64,000 nucleotides of DNA from Streptomyces sp. CBMA152 (GCF_014596475.1 NZ_MECJ01000002.1:372001-436000); one strand, 5' to 3'. Positions 17,466 through 26,957 are shown, counted from the first letter of the stretch. A program made the numbers and translations. Notes: generated by a model not told the origin, from the letters alone.

Positions 17466-18383
17466 ATGACCGCCACCACCGCCACCACCTGGAACAGCGA
17501 CCGTCCCTGGCGCGGCATCATGGTTGCCACCACCCTCCCCCTGCACGACGATCTGTCCGTCGACCACGACGCGTACGCCGAGCACGTGCGGTGGCTCATC
17601 GACAACGGCTGCGACGGTGTCGTGCCCAACGGCTCGCTCGGCGAGTACCAGACGCTCACCGACGAGGAGCGGGCCCGCGTGGTGCGCACCGCCGTCGAGG
17701 CGGCGGGCGACGGCGCGCGCGTGATGCCGGGTGTCGCCGCGTACGGCAGCGCCGAGTCCCGCCGTTGGGCGGAGCAGGCGGCCGAGGCGGGTTGCGGCTC
17801 GGTGCTGCTCCTGCCGCCGAACGCCTACCGCGCCGACGAGTCGGCCGTGTGCGCCCACTACGCCGAGGTGGCCAAGGTCGGGGTGCCGATCGTCGCGTAC
17901 AACAACCCCATCGACACCAAGGTCGACCTGACCCCCGCCCTGCTCGCCCGGCTGCACCAGGCGGGCGACATCGTCGCCGTCAAGGAGTTCAGCGGCGATG
18001 TGCGCCGGGCGTACGAGATCGCCGAACTCGCCCCGGAACTCGACCTGTTGATCGGCGCGGACGACGTGCTGCTCGAACTGGCCCTGGCCGGCGCGGTCGG
18101 ATGGATCGCCGGATACCCCAACGCCCTGCCCACCAGCTGCGCCGAGCTGTACCACGCCGCCGTCGCGGGCGACCTGGACACCGCGCTGCCGCTCTACCGC
18201 TCCCTGCACTCGCTGCTGCGCTGGGACTCGAAGACCGAGTTCGTCCAGTCGATCAAGCTGTCCATGGACCTGGTCGGCCGCCGTGGCGGTCCCAGCCGTG
18301 CGCCGCGCCTGCCGCTCACCGGCGAGGTCGAGGCCGCGGTGCGGACCGCCACCGAGAAGGCCGTCGCGCAGGGTCACCGCTGA
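17466..18383 (+). CDS. DapA-superfamily lyase, probable 1-pyrroline-4-hydroxy-2-carboxylate deaminase
   Basis: This 305-residue TIM-barrel protein of the DHDPS/NAL superfamily has the Schiff-base Lys173 (IVAVKEFSGD) and the catalytic Tyr145 (VAYNNPIDT). True dihydrodipicolinate synthase genes are not found between a D-hydroxyproline dehydrogenase and a semialdehyde dehydrogenase. Here the expected reaction is deamination of pyrroline-4-hydroxy-2-carboxylate to 2-oxoglutarate semialdehyde. It has its own promoter/operator and is 46 bases before the aldehyde dehydrogenase gene. Confidence 0.88.
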   Translation: MTATTATTWNSDRPWRGIMVATTLPLHDDLSVDHDAYAEHVRWLIDNGCDGVVPNGSLGEYQTLTDEERARVVRTAVEAAGDGARVMPGVAAYGSAESRRWAEQAAEAGCGSVLLLPPNAYRADESAVCAHYAEVAKVGVPIVAYNNPIDTKVDLTPALLARLHQAGDIVAVKEFSGDVRRAYEIAELAPELDLLIGADDVLLELALAGAVGWIAGYPNALPTSCAELYHAAVAGDLDTALPLYRSLHSLLRWDSKTEFVQSIKLSMDLVGRRGGPSRAPRLPLTGEVEAAVRTATEKAVAQGHR

Positions 18384-18429
18384 CCGAGACGCCGTCCCCG
18401 TGTTTCCCGAGTTCACCGAGAGAGAGCCC

Positions 18430-19812
18430 GTGACCACCACCGCCGCGTCCATCGTGTCCCGCAACCCGGCCGACCCGGCCGACGTACTCCTGGAGATCCC
18501 CGCGCCCGGCCCGCGCGCGGCGGCCGACGCCGTCGAGCGGGCCCGCGCCGCCCAGACCGGCTGGCAGCAGGGCGGCGCGGCCGCTCGCTCCGCCGCGCTC
18601 CACGCGGTCGCCGCCGCCATCGAGGCCGCCGGGGCGGAACTGGCCGACCTCGCCGTACGCGAAGTGGGCAAGCCACTCGCCGAGGCCCGCGCCGAAGTGG
18701 CGCGGACCGTCGCCATCTGGCGCTACTACGCCCAGGCTCCGTACGAACCCGTCGGCGCCGTGCACGAGCCGGCGGCGGGGGAGGGGATGCTGCTCACCCG
18801 GCGCCGTCCGCACGGTGTGGCGGCGCTGATCACCCCGTGGAACTTCCCGTTCGCCATCCCGAGCTGGAAGGCCGCGCCCGCGCTCGCCGTCGGCAACGCG
18901 GTGGTGCTCAAGCCCGCACCCGAGGCCACCGCGTGTGCCCTCCGTCTGGCCGAGATCATCCAACTGGCGCTGCCGGACGGGGTGTTCACCGTGGTGCCCG
19001 GCGGGTCGGAGGAAGGCGGCGCGCTCATCGGCGCGTCGGACGTCGTCTCCTTCACGGGCTCGACGGCCGTCGGGAACATCGTCGTACGTGCCGCGACCGC
19101 GCGGGGTGTACCGGTCCAGGCCGAGATGGGCGGCCTGAACGCGGCGATCGTCCTGCCGGACGCCGACATCGATCGGGCCGCCGCCCATATTGCCGCCGCG
19201 ATCGCCGGATACGCGGGGCAGAAGTGCACCGCCACCAGCCGTGTCATCGCGGTCGGCGCCGCGCACGGCCCGCTGCGCGAGGCACTGGCCGAGGCTCTTC
19301 GGGCCGTCCCGGTCGGCGACCCCGCCGACCCGGCCACCGTATGCGGGCCGCTCATCGGGGAACGCGCCCGCGACCAGGTCACCGCCGCCTGGCACGGGCT
19401 CACGGCGCTCGCGGGCGGGACCGTGCCGGAGCGTCCCGGCTGGTACGCGGCGCCGACCCTGGTCGAGCAGGTGCCCTCGGCTCACCGGCTGCTCGCGGAG
19501 GAGGTGTTCGGCCCCGTCGCCGTACTGCTGCCCGCGCACGATCTGGCCGACGCGGTCCGGGTCACCAACGCGGTTCCGTACGGTCTGGTCACCTCGGTCC
19601 ACACCGCCGACCTGGACACGGCCCTGGGCGGCCTCGACCGGCTCGACACCGGGATGATCAGGATCAACGCGCCGTCCACGGGCGTCGACTTCCACCTCCC
19701 GTTCGGCGGCGCCAAGTCCTCCAGCCACGGCCCCCGCGAACAGGGCCGCGCGGCGCTGGAGTTCTACACATCGAGCCATACCTACACGCTGGCGCCTGCG
19801 AGGTCTGCCTAA
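18430..19812 (+). CDS. Aldehyde dehydrogenase, probable 2-oxoglutarate semialdehyde dehydrogenase
   Basis: This 460-residue ALDH has the substrate/NAD-binding motif TPWNFPFAIPSWK, the FTGSTAVG cofactor loop, general base Glu232 (QAEMGG) and catalytic Cys266 (GQKCTATSR). In the hydroxyproline pathway this step yields 2-oxoglutarate, which enters the TCA cycle. GTG 18430 follows a GAGAGAG ribosome-binding site. It is somewhat short for the family (usually 480-500), with no missing catalytic element. Substrate is inferred from the gene order. Confidence 0.88.
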   Translation: MTTTAASIVSRNPADPADVLLEIPAPGPRAAADAVERARAAQTGWQQGGAAARSAALHAVAAAIEAAGAELADLAVREVGKPLAEARAEVARTVAIWRYYAQAPYEPVGAVHEPAAGEGMLLTRRRPHGVAALITPWNFPFAIPSWKAAPALAVGNAVVLKPAPEATACALRLAEIIQLALPDGVFTVVPGGSEEGGALIGASDVVSFTGSTAVGNIVVRAATARGVPVQAEMGGLNAAIVLPDADIDRAAAHIAAAIAGYAGQKCTATSRVIAVGAAHGPLREALAEALRAVPVGDPADPATVCGPLIGERARDQVTAAWHGLTALAGGTVPERPGWYAAPTLVEQVPSAHRLLAEEVFGPVAVLLPAHDLADAVRVTNAVPYGLVTSVHTADLDTALGGLDRLDTGMIRINAPSTGVDFHLPFGGAKSSSHGPREQGRAALEFYTSSHTYTLAPARSA

Positions 19813-19850
19813 GCGGCTTGTGGGAGTCAGCTGCGGTTCCGCGTACTTAT

Positions 19851-19880
19851 AGGGGCGCGGGGAACTGCGCGACCAGCCAA
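19851..19880 (+). repeat. Copy of a common Streptomyces intergenic repeat
   Basis: The segment AGGGGCGCGGGGAACTGCGC followed by GACCAGCCAAG resembles a short sequence scattered through intergenic regions of many Streptomyces chromosomes. It lies in the 231-base gap between the aldehyde dehydrogenase and the aminopeptidase. Only one copy is visible here, so its repeat status rests on recall. Confidence 0.45.
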
Positions 19881-20043
19881 GCACGGTCCGCAGTCGAATA
19901 ACCATACTTCCCGCGAAGCGGTCCGGCTCCATAACGCGGGGTTATGCCAATACAGGGGCTCCCGTCGAGGGAATCGGTCGGGGGAGGCTGAGCCAACCGA
20001 TGCCACACCGTTCCGCGGCCCCCCGTCGCGGTGAAAGGGACGC

Positions 20044-21309
20044 ATGAACCCCGCCTACGCCACCACCGACCACTTCTTCGACGTCCCACTCGATCACTCC
20101 CGCCCGCACGGGCCCACCATCGAGGTGTTCGCCCGTGAGGTCGTCGACCCGGCGCGTGCCGATGACCGACTGCCCTGGCTGCTCTACCTCCAGGGCGGCC
20201 CGGGCGGGAAGTCGCCGCGCCCGTCGGCCGGCGCGCCCGGCTGGCTGCCCCACGCGCTGAAGACCCACCGCGTGCTGCTGCTCGATCAGCGCGGCACCGG
20301 CCGCTCCACCCCGGTCACCGCACGAGCGGCCGCCGGGTTCGCCGAACCGGCTCAACTGGCCGAATACCTCGGCTACTTCCGTGCCGACTCGATCGTCGCC
20401 GACGCGGAGCTCATACGTCGTCGACTCTGCGGCGACAGCCCCTGGGAGACCCTGGGCCAGAGCTTCGGCGGTTTCATCACCCTCACCTACCTCTCCCAGG
20501 CACCCGAGGGTTTGAGGGCCTGCTACGTGACCGGCGGCTTGCCCGGCCTCACGGCGAGCGCCGACGATGTATACGCCCGCACCTATCCCCGCGTACGCGA
20601 CCGGGTCCTCGACTTCTACGACCGCTACCCGGACGACGCCCCCCGCCTGCGCAAGATCGCCGACCTGCTGGCCGCCGACACGGTCCGTCTGCCCGACGGG
20701 GACCGTCTCACCGTCCGGCGACTGCGCACCCTCGGACTCGCCCTCGGTATGGGCGACGGATTCGAGCGCGTCCACTGGCTCCTCGACGAAGCCCTCGACG
20801 GCGACGGCGAGTTGACCCACACCTTCCTCCACCAAGTCGCGGCCCTCACCGGCTTCGCCGACAACCCGCTGTTCGCCGTCCTACAGGAGATGCTGTACGG
20901 GCAGGGGTGCGGCGCCACCGGCTGGGCGGCTTCCCGGGCCCTGGCGGACTTCCCGGAGTTCACCGAGGACGCGTACCCTCTGCTGTTCACGGGCGAGATG
21001 ATGTACCCCTGGATGTTCCGGGAGATCGCCAACCTGCGGCCCTTCGCGGACGCCGCCGACCTGCTGGCCGCACGTACCGACTGGCCGCCGCTGTACGACC
21101 CGCAGCGGCTTGCGGCCAACGAGGTGCCTCTCGCCGCGATCGTCTACCACGACGACATGTACGTGGACGCCGGGCTCTCCCTGCGCACCGCGCGCGAGAT
21201 CGGCGCCGCCCGTGTATGGGTCACCAACGAGTGGGAGCACGACGGCGTCAGCGCCTCGGGCGGCCGCGTACTGGCCCGCCTGATGGACCTGGCAGCGGGC
21301 CGCGCGTAA
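20044..21309 (+). CDS. Proline iminopeptidase-like alpha/beta hydrolase (S33)
   Basis: This 421-residue protein follows the actinobacterial prolyl-aminopeptidase pattern: oxyanion motif LQGGPGGKSPR, LLLDQRGTGRST, nucleophile Ser140 in GQSFGGF, and a C-terminal catalytic His399 (NEWEHDG). No signal peptide, so it acts in the cytosol. It removes N-terminal Pro (or Hyp) from imported peptides, which suits the peptide transporter and hydroxyproline enzymes upstream. It is 32 bases before the second metalloprotease gene, probably in one transcript. The 231-base leader contains no operator of the A-D type. Confidence 0.87.
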   Translation: MNPAYATTDHFFDVPLDHSRPHGPTIEVFAREVVDPARADDRLPWLLYLQGGPGGKSPRPSAGAPGWLPHALKTHRVLLLDQRGTGRSTPVTARAAAGFAEPAQLAEYLGYFRADSIVADAELIRRRLCGDSPWETLGQSFGGFITLTYLSQAPEGLRACYVTGGLPGLTASADDVYARTYPRVRDRVLDFYDRYPDDAPRLRKIADLLAADTVRLPDGDRLTVRRLRTLGLALGMGDGFERVHWLLDEALDGDGELTHTFLHQVAALTGFADNPLFAVLQEMLYGQGCGATGWAASRALADFPEFTEDAYPLLFTGEMMYPWMFREIANLRPFADAADLLAARTDWPPLYDPQRLAANEVPLAAIVYHDDMYVDAGLSLRTAREIGAARVWVTNEWEHDGVSASGGRVLARLMDLAAGRA

Positions 21310-21341
21310 ACCCTTCCTCCCCCACCTCTGATGGGAGCACC

Positions 21342-22529
21342 ATGCCCACATCACCCCACCACCCGCGCCGCATCGCGCTGGCGGCCGCAGCCGTCCTCGT
21401 ATCCTGCATGGCCGCCCCCACCACGGCGACAGCGGCCGTTCACCATCCGTCCCCGGCCGCCGACTGCGCGCTTCCCGGCCGGACGGGCTGGACGGACGAG
21501 GGCCACGACACCGACCGCACCCAGTTCCAGCGCCCCACCGGAACCCACCGCGTTCTCACCCTGTTCGTGGACTTCCCCGACGCGCACGCCACCGACTCCA
21601 CCGACCCCTACGCCGCCCAACTCGCCCCCGCCGCCGACTGGATGCGCAAGGCCAGCTACGGTCGCTCGCGCCTCGCCATCAGCCCACTGCGTCGGTGGAT
21701 CCGTATGCCCGCCACCTCCGACTCGTACGGATTCGCACGCGGCCTCACCTTCGAGGCGCACGAGAAATACGTACGCGACGCGATCACGGCCGCCGACCCG
21801 TACGCGGACTTCTCCCGCTACGACATGGTGTACATCGTCCCCACCAAGGCCGCGTCGGCGATCTCCTTCTCGCCGACCTACCTCTACGACCCCACCACAC
21901 CCGGCATCACCGCCGACGGCACCCGCCTCAAGTGGGCCGTGACCTTCGGTCAGGACATGTGGCACTGGGGGTACAAGGTCGCCGACCACGAGACGAGCCA
22001 CACCTTCGGCCTGCCGGACCTGTACTCCTTCACCGGCGCCACCCACCAGCACGTCGGCGGCTGGGACCTCATGGGCAACATCGCCGGCCCCGCCCCACAG
22101 TACCTCGGCTGGCAGTCCTGGAAGCTGGGGTGGACCCGGGACGACCAGGTGGCCTGCCTGCCCGCGTCCGGCCACCGCACGGTACGACTCACCCCGGTGG
22201 AGCGCCCCGGCGGCACCAAGATCGCCGTACTGCGGACGAGCGAGACGACGGCGTACGTCGCCGAGTCCCGCCGCGCCGAGGGCAACGACAGCGCCGCGTG
22301 CTCGACGGGCGTCCTCATCTACAAGGTCGACTCCGCCGCGAAGACGGGTGAGGGCCCGATCCGGATCATCAACCCCAACCCGTCCACCACCCCACCGACG
22401 GGCTGCACGTCCCTCGACCTCGCGGCCCACACCCCGGGCCAGTCGTTCACCGACCCGGACACCGGGGCCCGGATCGACGTCCTCGCGGGCGGGCGAGCGG
22501 GAGATGTGGTGCGGCTCAGCAAGTCCTGA
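21342..22529 (+). CDS. Secreted M6-like zinc metalloprotease (copy 2)
   Basis: This 395-residue exported protein is a close paralogue of the one at 7236: signal peptide to about residue 30 (TTATAAV), shared ALPGRTGWTDEGHDT-type start of the mature part, zinc motif HETSH at 216-220 followed by TFGLPDLY, then GGWDLMGN and [11 protein letters not shown] 21342 follows GGGAGC. It is convergent with the LanC gene, only 10 bases away. Collagen- or extensin-like substrates are suggested by the gene neighbourhood, and a role in lanthipeptide leader removal is possible but less likely. Confidence 0.88.
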   Translation: MPTSPHHPRRIALAAAAVLVSCMAAPTTATAAVHHPSPAADCALPGRTGWTDEGHDTDRTQFQRPTGTHRVLTLFVDFPDAHATDSTDPYAAQLAPAADWMRKASYGRSRLAISPLRRWIRMPATSDSYGFARGLTFEAHEKYVRDAITAADPYADFSRYDMVYIVPTKAASAISFSPTYLYDPTTPGITADGTRLKWAVTFGQDMWHWGYKVADHETSHTFGLPDLYSFTGATHQHVGGWDLMGNIAGPAPQYLGWQSWKLGWTRDDQVACLPASGHRTVRLTPVERPGGTKIAVLRTSETTAYVAESRRAEGNDSAACSTGVLIYKVDSAAKTGEGPIRIINPNPSTTPPTGCTSLDLAAHTPGQSFTDPDTGARIDVLAGGRAGDVVRLSKS

Positions 22530-22539
22530 TGCCGGTATG

Positions 22540-23781
22540 TCAGGTGAGCAGCAACGCTGCGTCCCAGTAGGGTAGTTGGGTGGACGGTCGGGCCTCGGCG
22601 TAGGTGTGCAGGGCGAGGGCCGCGCCTGCCGCGCCTTCCAGGAAGCCGGGCTCGCACGGGCCGTCGAGTGCGTCCCGGACCTCGGTCGCGAGCGCGGGCA
22701 ACTGGGCGGCGAGCTGCGCGTCGTCCAGGTCGTACGCCATGCGTGCGGCGATGTGCAGCAGCCCGGCGGTGCCGTGGCAGAGGCCGGGTCCCTCCAGCGC
22801 CCGGGATGAGGCGGGCCGGTCGAGCACCACGTGCAGGGAACGCGCCGCAGCCTCGCGCCACGCAGGCTCGTCCAGCGCCCGGCCCGCGAGGAAGAGCGCA
22901 CGCGCCACACCCGGGCTGCCGTAACACCAGGCGGCCCGGGTGGCCGGGGCCGGGGGAGTACTGCCGTCGAGCTCGTCCTCGGCGCGCAACACCATCGGCC
23001 AGTACGGCCCGTGGGAGTCCTCGCTCCGCCGCGCCACCAGCCACCCGGCGAACCGTGCCACGGCCTCCTCCTGGCCCGCCACCCCGACTCCCTGTTCATG
23101 GGCGAGGGCGAGTACGGCCAGCGGGCCCGGAATCCCGTGTGCCAGACCCAAATTGAGGTGGCCGCGCGGGTATTCGGCGGACGAACCGTCGACCCCGGGT
23201 CCGCCCGCCGCCCACCAGCCCGGCAGGGTGCCGTGTGCGGTGGTGACCGGTTCGGCGAGGTCGACCAGGGCTTCCAGGCACTCACGCAGCGCCGGGCCGC
23301 GCGGATCGAGGACGAGCAACAGCCGGGCGAGCCCTGCTGTGCCGGACACAGCGTCGTACAGGTGCGCCGGTACGCCGGTACCTTCGGCATGGGCCGTACG
23401 CAGCTGTCGTGCGCGGCCCACTGCGGCCTCGGCGATGCGGGGTGTGAGGGTGGTCAGCAGCGAGAGGTAGGCGTCGGGGCCGGTGGCCGCGAGGCGGGCG
23501 GCCAAGGCGACGGCCGCCGTGCCGCTGTAGAGGCCGGTGGTGTGCAGCCCGCCCTCGGCGCGGATCGCGGCGGCGAGATGCGCGTGAGCGACGGTCCGGG
23601 CGTCGTCGCCTTGGTCGGCCGCCAACGTGGTGAACAACAGCGCCACACCCGGGTGCCCGGCGGCCAGCGAGTCGGCCCGGGTGCCGGGCGTGGCGACGGC
23701 CTCGGGATCGCGCAGCCGGGCCGCCACTTTGTCGATCGCCTCGCGGGCTTCGTCGGCCGAGATGCCGGGAGAGGATGTCAT
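22540..23781 (-). CDS. lanC: LanC-like lanthipeptide cyclase
   Basis: This 413-residue protein has the LanC alpha-toroid repeats (HPGVALLFTTLA, GLYSGTAAVALAA, LAHGIPGPLAVLALA) and the zinc ligands Cys in AWCYGSPGVARAL and Cys-His in GLCHGTAGLLHIA. It closes thioether rings by adding Cys thiols to dehydroamino acids made by LanB. ATG 23781 overlaps the LanB stop (ATGA), so the two are translated together. The frame is open further upstream, but that part lies within LanB. Confidence 0.95.
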   Translation of the reverse strand: MTSSPGISADEAREAIDKVAARLRDPEAVATPGTRADSLAAGHPGVALLFTTLAADQGDDARTVAHAHLAAAIRAEGGLHTTGLYSGTAAVALAARLAATGPDAYLSLLTTLTPRIAEAAVGRARQLRTAHAEGTGVPAHLYDAVSGTAGLARLLLVLDPRGPALRECLEALVDLAEPVTTAHGTLPGWWAAGGPGVDGSSAEYPRGHLNLGLAHGIPGPLAVLALAHEQGVGVAGQEEAVARFAGWLVARRSEDSHGPYWPMVLRAEDELDGSTPPAPATRAAWCYGSPGVARALFLAGRALDEPAWREAAARSLHVVLDRPASSRALEGPGLCHGTAGLLHIAARMAYDLDDAQLAAQLPALATEVRDALDGPCEPGFLEGAAGAALALHTYAEARPSTQLPYWDAALLLT

Positions 23782-26700
23782 CGCTGCTCCTGTGCGCGTC
23801 GGCGGGCGCGATGTGCCTCGAAGGCACCCCGGGCCAGGGCGTGGGAGCGTCGCTCGGCATCGGGGTCGATGCCGATGAGACGGTTGTGGCTCATGTGGAT
23901 GAGGCTGCCCAGTATGGATGTGGGCGCTGCACGGTCCGGGGCACGATCGCGGAGGTCGGCCAACTGGGCGCCGTAGTCCGCTAGTTGATTGGCCCGCCGC
24001 TCCCAAGCCTGCGCAAGTGCGGCCGAGGAGAAGGTGGGCACTGGACCATCGGGGCCGATCGCTCGCAGTACGGCGGCCCGGTTGTCACGGAAGGCGCGGT
24101 GGTCGCGCTCGGACTTCGGGTAGGCGGCGGGGAACCACACATCGGCCGCCGGGCCGCGCGCGCCCGCCAGGAAATGCCGGGCGATGTCGGCCGTGTTGAC
24201 CGCCGAGAACAGGTCACGCTCGGGGCCGGGCCGCCCGCGCGACGGTCCGGCGGCGAGGGCCACCAAGCTGTCGGCGTGGAACACCCGCTCGGCGGCAGCC
24301 ATCGCCTCGGGCCCGCCGTAACGTTCGAGCTCCGGGTCATACGTTTCCAGACGTAGCCCCGAGGAGAGGTGCGCGGCGCCGAGCTCGGCGGCCCAGTCGC
24401 GTACAAGTGGCAACAGCGCGGCCGCCACGGCGGGCGACTCGCCGTGGAAGCGGATCCGCAGATGGGGTTCGGGGGCGCGGTAGCGGATGAAGAACCAGCG
24501 GTCGATCTCACTCGGGAGCACGCCGAGAAGCTGGGGCAGCCACTCCTCGACGACGGTGTCCTGTCGGCTCTCCGGTATGTCCAGGCGGGCGAACAGCCAG
24601 TCGCTGCCGGGCAGCGACACCGACGCGGGCGTGCGGCGAACCTCCACGGGTGGGGCGGTGGGTCGGCGCGTGGGTCGGTCCTTCGCGTGGAGTGCGACGA
24701 CGAGTTCGGTGGTGTGGGCCCCGCAGGGACTGCGCAGCCAACCAGATGCTCCGGCCGTGGGCTCCTCCTGGAGCACCGTAAGCTCGGCGGTACGGGCATG
24801 GGTGTACAGCAGCCGCTGATGCCAAGGGAGTTCGAGGTCGAGGCTGATCCGCTGGTCGCCGGTGACCAGCCGCACCGCTGCCGGAACACCCCAACGCCGC
24901 CGCCACCCGGGCAGCGCCGCGCACCACTCCTCGTACGTGCCGGTCGGCAGCGTGAGCCGCCAGGAGGCCGGGGCGAGTACCGTGCGCCCATACCGTACGC
25001 GGGGCAGCGCGGGGTTGCCGGCGGCCGCGCCCCAGTCCCACGGCTGCCAGAGGCGGTGTCCGGTCAGACCCACCTCGTGCAGGAAGCGAGCCACGTTGGG
25101 GGCGCCGGTGCGCTGGTTGAGCACATGGTGTGCGGTCACCCGGACCGGGCGGCCGAGAGTGCGGGAGTGGATGCTCAGGCTCTCCAGGTCGGCGCGGACC
25201 ACGAGGTCGGCCAGCGGAAGTGTTTGGGGGCCCGCCGCGTCCGGGAAGGCGCTGACGACGACGCGGTGGTCCAGCCAGCGCGGCGTGCGGGTGAGGTTGG
25301 CGTGGCGAGGTCGGGCGGGGGTGAACTCCACGTGTACCGGCACCGGTTCGTCGTCGGGCAGGGTGGTCGGCCTGCTCCCGCTCACCTGCGCCATCAGTTC
25401 CGGGCTGCCCAGCAGTGCGGCGAACCGCCCGAACGTCGCCCCCGCCACATCGCTTCCCGCGACGGGGGAGAGCGCGATCCGGAAGTCGCCCGCGTCCAGC
25501 GCCTCGGGAGACGCCCCGACCAGCTCCGCGTACAGCTCGAAGGCGCGCGGCAGGCGGTTCTCGGCGGTGGAATCCGGTTCGGGTCCGGCGAGCCGGGCGA
25601 ACAGTGCCTCGTCGAGGACCACTTCCGGCAGTGGTTCGCCCGGGGTGAGGTCGGCGAGCGCCCCGGCGGCGAGGTCGGCGAGCAGCCGCCGTCGCGCATC
25701 GTCGTCCGAGTCGGGTTCGGCGTCGTGCCGGTACCGGGGGACGGCAGGGTGCTCGTAACCGTCCGGCGGCCCCAACCCGGTTGCCGCGTCCAGCAGTTCC
25801 ACCACGGGCACCGCGCGTTCGGTGCCGTATCGCTCGACGAAGGCCCGATGGTAGCCGCGTAGATGGGCTGATGCGGTGCGCGGCGGCGAGAGTCGCCACA
25901 GCGCGGTGCCCGCCCGCTCGAACTCCTCGCGCACCACGTCCGGCAGTACAACGTCCGCGTCCAGAGCGAGGTCGACATGCAGGACATGATCCGAGGGACA
26001 CAGCGCGACCATGCGTTCCCGTACGACTTGCAGCGCCTTCAGCCGGGCACCATCGCCACCGGCCGCAAGTTCCTCGCAGCGCAGCAACTCGGCTCGTATT
26101 CCGTCGAGTTCGGCACACAGTGGCAGGTTTTGGGGCAGCCGTGCCCGTACGTGTCCGAGCGGGTCCACATTGTCGGGCGCGGGGAACAGGTCCGTGTGCA
26201 GGAACCCGCGTACGATCAGGGTGTGCACCAGATTCACGACGGCGTCGGTGGGTGCTGTCGGGAAGGCTTCGGTCACTCCGGCCAGGAGGTCGGGGAAGGC
26301 CACCGGCGAGGCGGCGATATGCAACACCTCGTCGACGACAGGTGTGTGACGAACACTCACTTCCTCCAGAGCGTCGTCGCTGTCCGCCCCCGGCACGTAT
26401 GGCAATACGAGCCGTGAACCGCGTACCGCGCACTGCTGGTCCGCGACGAGCAGCAGGCCGGACAGGACCGCCGGGTCCTGGTGCAGGCGGTCGACGACCA
26501 AGGACAGCCAGCCGAGGTCCGGGCGCACGGTGGCCCGGTGTCGGCCGCCCAAGCGGACCGTGGTCACGTCACCGAAGCGGGCGAGGCCGACCCCGGCGAG
26601 CAGTCCGAACGGGGTGGGCCGGGTGGTCATACGCAGCCGGTAGCGGCCGATGGCGGTGGCCGCCCGACGCAGTGCGTCGCCTGACGGCGGCCGGTCGGCG

Positions 26701-26957
26701 GCGAGGACCCGGGCCAGCGACGGGCTCGACAGCTCGACCGCCTCCCGCAGCAGCGTGTCCCGCGCAGCCTCGGAGACGTAGTGCGCGAGGTCGGCCTCGG
26801 TTGACCCGGCGGGTGTGTCGGGGGACTCGGGCGCGGGTCGGGCGGGAGCCCGCAGCAACACCGGCTCGACGGCCGTGAACAGTCTGTCCCGCCCGGCGTG
26901 GCTGGTGGCGCGGTCACCGCGCCTGGTCGACCCCACCCGCTCGCGCTCTTCGCCCAC
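23778..26957 (-). CDS. lanB: Full-length class I lanthipeptide dehydratase LanB
   Basis: This 1059-residue enzyme starts with the LanB N-terminus (FTAVEPVLLRAP near residue 30), has the glutamylation domain to about 700, and a fused elimination (thiopeptide-type SpaB C-terminal) domain from about 785 (DWLFARLDIPE, WFFIRYRAPEPHLRIRF). It uses glutamyl-tRNA to dehydrate Ser/Thr of the precursor. It has a GTG start, and the 206-base gap to the divergent precursor gene holds promoters for both. Single-chain LanB fits a lanthipeptide, not a thiopeptide with split enzymes. Confidence 0.95.
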   Translation of the reverse strand: MGEERERVGSTRRGDRATSHAGRDRLFTAVEPVLLRAPARPAPESPDTPAGSTEADLAHYVSEAARDTLLREAVELSSPSLARVLAADRPPSGDALRRAATAIGRYRLRMTTRPTPFGLLAGVGLARFGDVTTVRLGGRHRATVRPDLGWLSLVVDRLHQDPAVLSGLLLVADQQCAVRGSRLVLPYVPGADSDDALEEVSVRHTPVVDEVLHIAASPVAFPDLLAGVTEAFPTAPTDAVVNLVHTLIVRGFLHTDLFPAPDNVDPLGHVRARLPQNLPLCAELDGIRAELLRCEELAAGGDGARLKALQVVRERMVALCPSDHVLHVDLALDADVVLPDVVREEFERAGTALWRLSPPRTASAHLRGYHRAFVERYGTERAVPVVELLDAATGLGPPDGYEHPAVPRYRHDAEPDSDDDARRRLLADLAAGALADLTPGEPLPEVVLDEALFARLAGPEPDSTAENRLPRAFELYAELVGASPEALDAGDFRIALSPVAGSDVAGATFGRFAALLGSPELMAQVSGSRPTTLPDDEPVPVHVEFTPARPRHANLTRTPRWLDHRVVVSAFPDAAGPQTLPLADLVVRADLESLSIHSRTLGRPVRVTAHHVLNQRTGAPNVARFLHEVGLTGHRLWQPWDWGAAAGNPALPRVRYGRTVLAPASWRLTLPTGTYEEWCAALPGWRRRWGVPAAVRLVTGDQRISLDLELPWHQRLLYTHARTAELTVLQEEPTAGASGWLRSPCGAHTTELVVALHAKDRPTRRPTAPPVEVRRTPASVSLPGSDWLFARLDIPESRQDTVVEEWLPQLLGVLPSEIDRWFFIRYRAPEPHLRIRFHGESPAVAAALLPLVRDWAAELGAAHLSSGLRLETYDPELERYGGPEAMAAAERVFHADSLVALAAGPSRGRPGPERDLFSAVNTADIARHFLAGARGPAADVWFPAAYPKSERDHRAFRDNRAAVLRAIGPDGPVPTFSSAALAQAWERRANQLADYGAQLADLRDRAPDRAAPTSILGSLIHMSHNRLIGIDPDAERRSHALARGAFEAHRARRRAQEQR

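Noticed and set aside
20044..21342. Search for a sixth operator before the aminopeptidase or second protease
   Set aside because: No TGTGA-N4-TCACA-like match was found, so these genes are not claimed for the same regulon by direct control.
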